Source of the DNA: Bacteroidales bacterium | Lineage (GTDB): Bacteria > Bacteroidota > Bacteroidia > Bacteroidales > UBA7960 | DNA length: 6,514 nt | Reading direction: 5' to 3' | Assembly: GCA_003557965.1 (NCBI GenBank) | Contig: PWND01000206.1 | Location: forward strand, 1-6,514 | Shown here: in pieces, positions 1 through 5,479 of the stretch | Numbering within the stretch: the first letter of the stretch is position 1 | How the letters are laid out: every line of letters starts with the position of its first letter | Translations under genes and position numbers: made by a program | Notes under the pieces: generated by a model | Seen by the model: only the letters and a program-made list of their open reading frames with translations | Databases searched by the model: none | What the model was told of the DNA's origin: nothing

Positions 1-1812
1 AACGTATCCGCCAAATAATGTGTCTTCTAAAATGTTTTGGTATTGCCGGAGGTAGTTTGCAAGCAGGTTTTGCTCGTTGATATTGCTGCCCCCTCCAAAG
101 TGTAATATATTTTTCATCCACTCTTCAGGTGTATGGCTTGCCGCTTCGTATTGATTAACTTTATCAAGGTATATTTGTACATGATTGTTGTTGCGGGCGG
201 CCAGCCTTCCGGTTGCAATTGCAGGCTCATAAAGGTTGCCGGTAATCCCGGCTGTTAAAAGAATGTCTGATGGGGGATTGCCATATGATGGTACCAGTGT
301 GTTTGCATAATGAGTGTTGTTGTTTCTATAGCTTGATGCACGCAATGCTTTTCCTATTAAAAACATTTTTAACGGGGGCTCCTGGTACGAAGAGATAGTA
401 TATCTTGCAAAATTTTTTATTGCCATGGGGTGCTTCCCAATTCCATAAGCAAATTGATGATAAAGCTCATCTATATCTGCCAGCAAAACACTATAGCCGG
501 TTGACTCCCTGTATGTCTTGTAGTTTTCAACAGACGACATCAGGCTTTTGTGTGTAATCATTAAGTAATCGGAGTCCAAATATGGAAATTCAGAAAAATC
601 TCTGAACCTTGCAAAGTTGTCAGGGCTTTCGTTTACTGCTTTTATGCTGGTGACTTCCTTAAACAAATCCTCCCTGGTTATTAAGCATTTATTAATGCTT
701 CCTGTATTAGGCAAGAGAGCGTGGAACTGATTATCACTAAAATAAACTTTAACTTTACTATTGCTTGTAAAGTCATAAACCCAGATGTTGTCGTCACCTG
801 TAGCGTTATAATTACTAAATTTTACATACGTTTTATCACTTTCTGAAGGTGGTAGCTCAAAGAACAGCATGTCATCACCGTCAGCATTAAAAGACCTTGG
901 ATATCTTACCTGTATGTAAGATATCGTGTTTCTTGCTACAGAACTGCCAAGATCATCTACAGAAGTAAAAGTAAAACCGGTGCCGGTTGGGTTAAGTGCT
1001 GATGGACTTACGGTTTCATTAAACCTTAAAAGGTTATAACCTTTGTAAAGAGTGTCAATTTGAGTATTAGCAAACTGAACCCGGAGATGATGGTCAGGGT
1101 TAACTCCTTGAAAATTCGATGCACTAACTACTGCAAACTCAATATCTGCATCAGGCCCCTGGTTATAAATATGTGGTGTGTTAATTGTTTTTGACCTGCT
1201 TTGGCCTACGTTAAAAGGGCTGTCGAACCAACCTTCAGTAGGCATATATGTAGGGCTGGTTACACCATAGGCATTAGTTTCACCTGCAAAATACCTGTTA
1301 GTGTAATCTTCTCTTGAACTAAACCAAAAATATGGAGCAGGTTCATAATCTGAAAAATTATCATCATCAGAAACATTAAATCTTTTGTTATTTAGCAGGT
1401 TATTCCATGTTAAGTAGTAAACAGCAGTATCATTTATTAAGCTGAAATTTTTATTAGGTTGATCACCAGGGTTATCATAAAAGTATTGGTCAAGGTAGCC
1501 GTCATTGTTTTTTCCGAAAAACTCAATATAATCGCCGGGTTGAAAAATGCCTGTTTCTTCGTTTTTAACGAAAATTGCTTGTTCATCTCCTTTATTAAAT
1601 ATCTGAAAACTTCGGGGGTCGAAAGTTCCTATAGGTACGCCTGCATTAACAAGGGTGTTGTAATCAACCCTGTAAATGCCTTTTTCATAAACTTTAATTG
1701 CAAAATATTTTTGCTGATAATTAATCCATTCATTGCCAAAAGGAGCACTGCTCCAGCTTAATAAGCCGGATAAAATCAAAACAAAAGTTATTATGCTTCT
1801 TTTTAAAATCAT
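1..1812 (-). CDS. Secreted C25 (gingipain-like) peptidase, PorU/PorU2-like; C-terminal part beyond the left edge
   Basis: This frame is open without a stop from the ATG at 1812 to the window edge, giving 604 residues. Residues 1-23 look like a signal peptide (basic MILKRS start, hydrophobic core, SSA before the likely cleavage). Residues 27-130 resemble the N-terminal beta domain of PorU-type proteins, with KGIYRVDY, an NKGDEQ segment and GDYIEFFGKNNDG. Residues about 130-400 look beta-rich. The peptidase fold appears to begin near residue 413 (LDSDYLMITH) and includes SDILLTA (from 515), the ATGRLAA segment (GRL 535-537) and KVNQYE. In gingipains the catalytic His (GHG) and Cys lie about 100 residues or more after the GR motif, so both should fall just outside the window and activity cannot be judged. 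Family members are type IX secretion substrates or the sortase itself. The gene follows the PorV-like gene by 16 nt, with no clear ribosome binding site. A secreted protease without sortase function is possible; the C25 family is confident, the PorU2-like label less so. Confidence 0.82.
   Translation of the reverse strand, partial: MILKRSIITFVLILSGLLSWSSAPFGNEWINYQQKYFAIKVYEKGIYRVDYNTLVNAGVPIGTFDPRSFQIFNKGDEQAIFVKNEETGIFQPGDYIEFFGKNNDGYLDQYFYDNPGDQPNKNFSLINDTAVYYLTWNNLLNNKRFNVSDDDNFSDYEPAPYFWFSSREDYTNRYFAGETNAYGVTSPTYMPTEGWFDSPFNVGQSRSKTINTPHIYNQGPDADIEFAVVSASNFQGVNPDHHLRVQFANTQIDTLYKGYNLLRFNETVSPSALNPTGTGFTFTSVDDLGSSVARNTISYIQVRYPRSFNADGDDMLFFELPPSESDKTYVKFSNYNATGDDNIWVYDFTSNSKVKVYFSDNQFHALLPNTGSINKCLITREDLFKEVTSIKAVNESPDNFARFRDFSEFPYLDSDYLMITHKSLMSSVENYKTYRESTGYSVLLADIDELYHQFAYGIGKHPMAIKNFARYTISSYQEPPLKMFLIGKALRASSYRNNNTHYANTLVPSYGNPPSDILLTAGITGNLYEPAIATGRLAARNNNHVQIYLDKVNQYEAASHTPEEWMKNILHFGGGSNINEQNLLANYLRQYQNILEDTLFGGYV
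900..925. repeat. 10-bp perfect inverted repeat inside the C25 peptidase gene
   Basis: GATATCTTAC (900-909) and GTAAGATATC (916-925) are exact reverse complements around a 6-nt loop. The site lies in the coding sequence for a beta-strand-like stretch (TISYIQVRYP) before the catalytic domain. It could fold in DNA or mRNA; no function is known. Confidence 0.85.
1029..1044. repeat. 16-bp perfect palindrome inside the C25 peptidase gene
   Basis: AAAGGTTATAACCTTT reads the same on both strands. It is flanked by a further AACCTT copy at 1022-1027, so AAGGTT can pair with either side. It encodes KGYNL in the pre-catalytic region and may be a codon-level coincidence. Confidence 0.8.
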
Positions 1813-1828
1813 ATACTCAAAATATGTA

Positions 1829-2923
1829 TTAATTCTCTCTGCTGTGAATGTTAAGTTTTATTGAAAAAACGTTTGAATATAATGCAATAGTATTATCTCC
1901 AACGTCTGTAAGGGCATAATCAACAGAAAGAATATCTCCAATCATTATGCCGACACCAATGTTTGGCTGCATGCTAAATTTTTGATTTTCATTTGGCATG
2001 TAATATCTTTGAAAAGTGCCAATTCCGCCTCTTAGAAACACAATGTTATTATATGACAACTCCAAACCTGCAGCAGGTTCAATGCTAAAAGGGTCTCCGG
2101 GGATAAGTACATTTCTTCTTCCGTCGGTAGTTATTGTAAAATCCGTTGAAGCAAGCAGCGATATGTCATAGAATAATTCAAAATTGCGTGATACGCCTAA
2201 AATTACTCTTGGCATTGTAAGCTCATAGCTGCTAACGGGTATTTCATTTCCCGTTATTGTAAAAACCTCTTTCATAGAATCATCAAAATCGTACGACCAG
2301 GCGTTAAATGTAGTTGTAATATCGCGCCCTACAAGAGAGAAGTTCCATTTATCCATCAGGTAAAGCAAGCCAAAATCAAGCCCAAAGCCCCATGCTCCGG
2401 CAAATGTGCCGGCTGTTCGCCTAATAACTTTAACATTAGCTCCAAAGTGAAGGTTTTCATAATCCGGTGATCGTCTTGCGAAAGACAATATGAAGGCATT
2501 GTCAGAAGCATTAAAAGACATTATTCTGTCATAATGAATATTGCCTTCTGAATCTATTAATTCAGATGTATCAGGTATATCATCAACACCAAATCGTATG
2601 TATGAAAATCCAATGTGGTTGTTTTCATCAGCTTTGATAGCCATAGCTCCATAGTCGTACCTTGCAAGTCCGGCAAAGTACTGGCTGTGCATAAAACCCA
2701 GCTGTATGTTGGATTCTATAAATAATAATCCTGCGGGATTCCAGTACCCGGAAGTAACATCATTAGCAATTGACGTGAAAGCGCCCGACATTGCTAATGA
2801 CCTGGCACCAACGCCAATTGCTAAAAATTCATTTGAGTATTTGGGTGTATTGTCACCGGCATTACTGTTTAATGTAGCAGCAGTAATGCATAGTGTAATA
2901 AATATTTTAATGTAATTTTTCAC
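1829..2923 (-). CDS. PorV/PorQ-family outer-membrane beta-barrel protein
   Basis: This 364-residue protein has a signal peptide over residues 1-22 (MKNYIKIF start, cleavage likely after SNA). The family signature follows: NEFLAIGVGARSLAMSGAF at about 31-49 and SGYWNPAGL at 58-66. The remainder is alternating short amphipathic strands, as in FadL-like barrels. PorV is the outer-membrane shuttle that takes type IX substrates by their C-terminal domain to the PorU sortase, and PorQ is a partner in that complex. From memory, true PorV carries PDAR where this protein has GVGAR, so I read it as a paralog. The start is GTG: no in-frame ATG lies between it and the upstream in-frame stop at 2975-2977, and the GTG sits immediately before the signal peptide. 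The C25 peptidase follows after 16 nt, suggesting one transcript and related function. The barrel family is well supported; its specific role is inferred. Confidence 0.87.
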   Translation of the reverse strand: MKNYIKIFITLCITAATLNSNAGDNTPKYSNEFLAIGVGARSLAMSGAFTSIANDVTSGYWNPAGLLFIESNIQLGFMHSQYFAGLARYDYGAMAIKADENNHIGFSYIRFGVDDIPDTSELIDSEGNIHYDRIMSFNASDNAFILSFARRSPDYENLHFGANVKVIRRTAGTFAGAWGFGLDFGLLYLMDKWNFSLVGRDITTTFNAWSYDFDDSMKEVFTITGNEIPVSSYELTMPRVILGVSRNFELFYDISLLASTDFTITTDGRRNVLIPGDPFSIEPAAGLELSYNNIVFLRGGIGTFQRYYMPNENQKFSMQPNIGVGIMIGDILSVDYALTDVGDNTIALYSNVFSIKLNIHSREN

Positions 2924-2977
2924 GAAAAAAATATTGAAGTATAAAATTACAAAAAAACCGCCAGTATATTGATATTA

Positions 2978-3571
2978 TTATAATGCTAATGCTTGTCCAA
3001 AATTGTCTTCGAAAAGTATATCATTAAAAGGTTTTCTTTCTCTTGGCGACTTTTCCATTTTTATAAAATTACCTTCTAAAATTTCAGGTTCGCCAATATA
3101 GCCAATAGCTAACACTGTTAATGGTTCATATTCTTCAGGGATATTAAAGGCAGAAAATGCTTTTTCCTTTGAAAAGCCTCCCATTTGATGCATATGAAGC
3201 CCTTCATGCATAACCTGGAATGTAAGATGTGCTACACTTTGCCCCACATCGTAATGAAATGAGCCATTAGGCTTATTGCTGTCAGTAAGTGTTTTTCGGC
3301 CAACGGTAATTACTAAAATATCAGCGTTTTTTGCCCATGCCTGGTTAAATTCAACTAATGTGTTGAATATTTTATTCCAGGTTTGTGAACCTTTTTGCCC
3401 CAAAATAAAACGCCAGGGTTGTTCGTTGAAAGCAGATGGTGACCATCTTGCAGCCTCAAAAATCCTGGAAATCTTTTCTTTTTCAACGGCTTTACTGGTA
3501 AAAGCCCTTGGACTCCACCTTTTTTTTAAAATCGGGTGTATGTTGTGAATGGTTTTTGCAGATTTTTCCAT
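2978..3571 (-). CDS. Nitroreductase-family FMN oxidoreductase
   Basis: This is a 197-residue protein, the usual size for single-domain nitroreductases, which reduce nitro compounds, quinones or similar acceptors using NAD(P)H through bound FMN. No signal peptide is seen, so it is probably cytoplasmic. Visible family marks are the N-terminal RWSPRAF (18-24, FMN phosphate contacts), ARWSPSAFNEQPWRF (41-55, with Ser46, Asn49, Gln51 and Trp53), HYDVGQS (106-112), MGGF (130-133), a GYIGEP strand end (157-162) and the C-terminal RERKPFNDI. I chose the ATG at 3571; a GTG six codons upstream (3589) is also in frame, but the ATG has an AAAGAAAC purine stretch before it and fits the family start better. 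The PorV-like gene begins 54 nt downstream without a convincing terminator between. No TAnnTTTG element was found upstream on this strand. The substrate cannot be predicted. Confidence 0.9.
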   Translation of the reverse strand: MEKSAKTIHNIHPILKKRWSPRAFTSKAVEKEKISRIFEAARWSPSAFNEQPWRFILGQKGSQTWNKIFNTLVEFNQAWAKNADILVITVGRKTLTDSNKPNGSFHYDVGQSVAHLTFQVMHEGLHMHQMGGFSKEKAFSAFNIPEEYEPLTVLAIGYIGEPEILEGNFIKMEKSPRERKPFNDILFEDNFGQALAL

Positions 3572-3579
3572 AGTTTCTT

Positions 3580-3608
3580 TTTGTTTCACAAATTAATGAT
3601 TAAGTTTG
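3580..3608 (+). promoter_or_regulatory. Second, overlapping candidate promoter
   Basis: TTTG at 3580-3583, a 17-nt spacer and TAAGTTTG at 3601-3608 form another match to the same consensus. Its -7 TTTG is also the -33 element of the candidate at 3605-3634. It overlaps the alternative GTG start region of the divergent nitroreductase, which makes it less likely than the inner candidate. Confidence 0.25.
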
Positions 3609-3634
3609 TACTAAATTAAACGCAAATAGATTTG
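3605..3634 (+). promoter_or_regulatory. Candidate Bacteroidota-type promoter for the acyltransferase-methyltransferase pair
   Basis: TTTG at 3605-3608, an 18-nt spacer and TAGATTTG at 3627-3634 match the Bacteroidota -33 TTTG and -7 TAnnTTTG elements. The start of transcription would fall near 3640, leaving a leader of about 160 nt before the acyltransferase. The spacer region is very AT-rich, so a chance match is quite possible. Confidence 0.4.
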
Positions 3635-3669
3635 TATTGTTTAGTTTTTTGTCGTTTTTAGAAACAGAG

Positions 3670-3685
3670 ATTGGCAAAAGCCGAT
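3670..3685 (+). other. Small hairpin in the acyltransferase leader
   Basis: ATTGGC and GCCGAT flank an AAAA loop, giving a 6-bp stem with one G-U pair. No T-run follows on either strand, so it does not look like an intrinsic terminator. It lies in the proposed leader of the plus-strand pair. The rest of the 3572-3798 spacer contains only AT-rich sequence, with no recognised riboswitch or small gene. Confidence 0.25.
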
Positions 3686-3798
3686 ATAAAATAATTAGAT
3701 TTCATTTAAGCATTGCTCCTTTTTATGATTTTTATTGTTAATAATGATAATGCAAACTTTGTTCAGTATTTAATAAAAATTATTCTGAAGCAGGTAAT

Positions 3799-4689
3799 AT
3801 GATGCAAGATAAAAATGAATTCCAAAAAGTTGTTGATGTAGATAAGTTAATAAAAGAAGGTAATAATAAATCCTTAAAACTCCTTCCTGAATTTCTTGTA
3901 AACCAGATAAAGAAAATTCTTCGCCAGAAAGAACTTAATATTATCCATAATAAGTATAATGACAAATTTGGAATGGATTATATTATCTCCCTATTGAAAG
4001 AGTTTGATATAAAAATCAGGATACATAATGAGACAGAAGTAAAAGACGCTGACAGATGTATTTTTGTTGCTAACCATCCTCTGGGAGCAATTGATTCTCT
4101 TGCATACTTATACTGCATTAATAAGCTAAAAGGTGAGGTTGTATCTCCTTCAAATGACCTTTTCACCTATGTTCCAAACTTATTACCATTAATAATAGGC
4201 GTAAATGTTTTGGGAAAAAGCAGTAAAGAGCAGGTTGTTGCAATGAATAATGCATTTCTTTCAAATGTTCAGATTATGATTTTCCCGGCAGGAAAGGTGT
4301 CCAGAAGAATTAAAGGTGAAATACAAGATTTTGAATGGTATAAGTCTTTTATTAGTAAAGCAGTTCAATCAAAAAGATATGTTGTACCTGCATATATCTC
4401 CGGGATTAACTCAAAAAAGTTTTACAGAATTGCTAACCTTAGAAAGCTTTTTAGAATAAAAATGCCTATTGAAATGATGTATTTACCACAGGAAATGTTA
4501 AAAAAAAGGGGGGAGACAATAGACCTGGTTTTTGGCAAACCAATTCCATACTATATGTTTGATGATTCGAAAACACCACATCAGTGGGCACAGCATGTGA
4601 GAGAAAAGGTTTATAAATTGAAAAACTATTTTTATCAAAACATTAATTCTTCCTCAAACAACAAAAAAAAGATTTTTACTATACAATAA
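3799..4689 (+). CDS. HX5D-type lysophospholipid/O-acyltransferase (PlsC superfamily, GlsA-like)
   Basis: This 296-residue acyltransferase transfers an acyl chain to a hydroxyl group of a membrane lipid precursor. The catalytic motif is ANHPLGAIDS with His93 and Asp99 (five residues between, not the four of standard PlsC). FPAGKVSRR (162-170) replaces the usual FPEG motif, VVPAY (195-199) is the fourth motif, and FGKPIP (245-250) follows. The run IQDFEWYKSF and the ending SKTPHQWAQ closely resemble, from memory, Bacteroides HX5D acyltransferases such as GlsA, which adds the second acyl chain of glycine lipids. GlsA normally works with an N-acyltransferase of the GNAT type; none is visible here. 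Two adjacent ATGs exist; the second (3802) lies 7 nt from a CAGG ribosome-binding-like sequence and may be the real start. An A8G6 tract lies at codons 234-239. The methyltransferase follows after 11 nt. Superfamily is secure; the glycine-lipid substrate is only an inference. Confidence 0.88.
   Translation: MMQDKNEFQKVVDVDKLIKEGNNKSLKLLPEFLVNQIKKILRQKELNIIHNKYNDKFGMDYIISLLKEFDIKIRIHNETEVKDADRCIFVANHPLGAIDSLAYLYCINKLKGEVVSPSNDLFTYVPNLLPLIIGVNVLGKSSKEQVVAMNNAFLSNVQIMIFPAGKVSRRIKGEIQDFEWYKSFISKAVQSKRYVVPAYISGINSKKFYRIANLRKLFRIKMPIEMMYLPQEMLKKRGETIDLVFGKPIPYYMFDDSKTPHQWAQHVREKVYKLKNYFYQNINSSSNNKKKIFTIQ
4500..4513 (+). repeat. A8G6 homopolymer tract inside the acyltransferase
   Basis: Eight A (4500-4507) are followed by six G (4508-4513), read as TTA AAA AAA AGG GGG GAG (Leu234 to Glu239). 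The A run is in the phase of an A AAA AAA slip site. A -1 shift would give about 18 altered codons and then a stop, and a +1 shift reaches TAG almost at once. Either shift would remove the GKP segment and the C-terminus. Confidence 0.9.
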
Positions 4690-4700
4690 AAATACTACTA

Positions 4701-5474
4701 ATGAAGAGATTTCTAAAAGAATGGGTTTTCCGCAAGTGGTACTGGTATGTGAGCAAAACGGATAAAAATGCAGAAGTTTTGTTTATGAACTTTGGTTATC
4801 AAAATGATAGTGAGAAAGTTAAATTGTCAGAGATTGATGAAAAAAACAGGTATTCAATTCAGCTGTATCATAAGCTTGCATCTTTTGTTAATCTAACAGA
4901 TAAAAATATATGTGAGATAGGTTGTGGCAGAGGCGGAGGATTATCATTTATTCACGAAAACTTTAAGCCCGGAAGCTCAAAAGGATTGGACTTAAACCAC
5001 CTGGCTGTTAAGTTTTGCAATGATTATTATAAACATCCCGGACTTAGTTTTGTACAGGGCGATGCTCAAAGTTTACCTTTTACTGATAAATCATTTGATG
5101 TTATTCTTAATGTTGAATCTTCACACAGGTATCCATCTTTTCAAAGGTTTTTATCAGAAACATATCGTGCTTTGGACTTTGGGGGCCATCTTTTATTAAC
5201 TGATTTTAGATTTGATTATGATTATGATAGCATGCAGAAAGATATATTGAGTTCAGATTTTGAAATTGTGCATCATGAAATAATTACACCATATGTTGTT
5301 GAAGCATTAACTGCTGATGATGCCAGAAAAAGAGAGCTTGTAAACAGGCTTGTTCCGTTTTTCATAAGAAAAATTGCATTGAATTTTGCCGGAGCAATAG
5401 ATTCAGATACATATAATAAGTTTAAGAATGGAGGTTATATTTACTTTATATATGTTTTAAAGAAAACTAAATAA
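4701..5474 (+). CDS. SAM-dependent O-methyltransferase of the phthiotriol/phenolphthiotriol dimycocerosate (Rv2952) type
   Basis: This is a 257-residue class I methyltransferase with a Rossmann fold. Motif I is EIGCGRGGG (72-80), the acidic residue for the SAM ribose is in GLDLN (95-99), motif II is QGDAQSLPF (119-127), and SFDVILNVESSH (131-142) follows. N-terminal VLFMNFGY (26-33) and IQLYHKLA (53-60), and the C-terminal RELVNRLVPFFIR, also match what I recall of mycobacterial Rv2952, which O-methylates the phthiotriol lipid. The likeness spans the whole length, not just the SAM core, so a lipid or polyketide hydroxyl is a reasonable substrate class. Phthiocerol lipids are not expected here, so the true substrate is unknown. 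No signal peptide or clear membrane helix is present. Starting 11 nt after the acyltransferase with no obvious ribosome binding site, it is probably co-transcribed and may be translationally coupled. Methyltransferase call secure; lipid substrate inferred. Confidence 0.87.
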   Translation: MKRFLKEWVFRKWYWYVSKTDKNAEVLFMNFGYQNDSEKVKLSEIDEKNRYSIQLYHKLASFVNLTDKNICEIGCGRGGGLSFIHENFKPGSSKGLDLNHLAVKFCNDYYKHPGLSFVQGDAQSLPFTDKSFDVILNVESSHRYPSFQRFLSETYRALDFGGHLLLTDFRFDYDYDSMQKDILSSDFEIVHHEIITPYVVEALTADDARKRELVNRLVPFFIRKIALNFAGAIDSDTYNKFKNGGYIYFIYVLKKTK

Positions 5475-5479
5475 GTTTT
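5463..5479. terminator. Weak inverted repeat over two convergent stop codons
   Basis: AAAACT (5463-5468) and AGTTTT (5474-5479) form a perfect 6-bp stem with a 5-nt loop, overlapping the stop codons of both the methyltransferase and the converging ComM gene. The position fits a bidirectional terminator, but the stem has one G-C pair only and would be very weak. Confidence 0.2.

Noticed and set aside
1459..1761. 100-codon plus-strand reading frame
   Set aside because: It lies antisense to the C25 peptidase coding sequence, which has clear family motifs and a signal peptide; the product shows no recognisable domain.
2761..2824. Three alternating copies of ATTAGCAAT/ATTGCTAAT in the barrel gene
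   Set aside because: They encode the similar segments LAIG, LAMS and SIAND with common codons, so chance codon reuse explains them.
2706..2915. 69-codon plus-strand reading frame
   Set aside because: It is antisense to the signature region of the PorV-like barrel and is explained by that gene's codon use.
2924..2977. GGCGG followed by T7 on the minus strand as an intrinsic terminator
   Set aside because: No complementary GC-rich arm lies upstream, so no stem can form before the T-run.
3276..3548. 90-codon plus-strand reading frame
   Set aside because: It mirrors the conserved FMN-binding region of the nitroreductase and has no independent start signal.
3780..4166. Two short minus-strand reading frames opposite the acyltransferase
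   Set aside because: They are shadows of the acyltransferase, which has a complete motif set.
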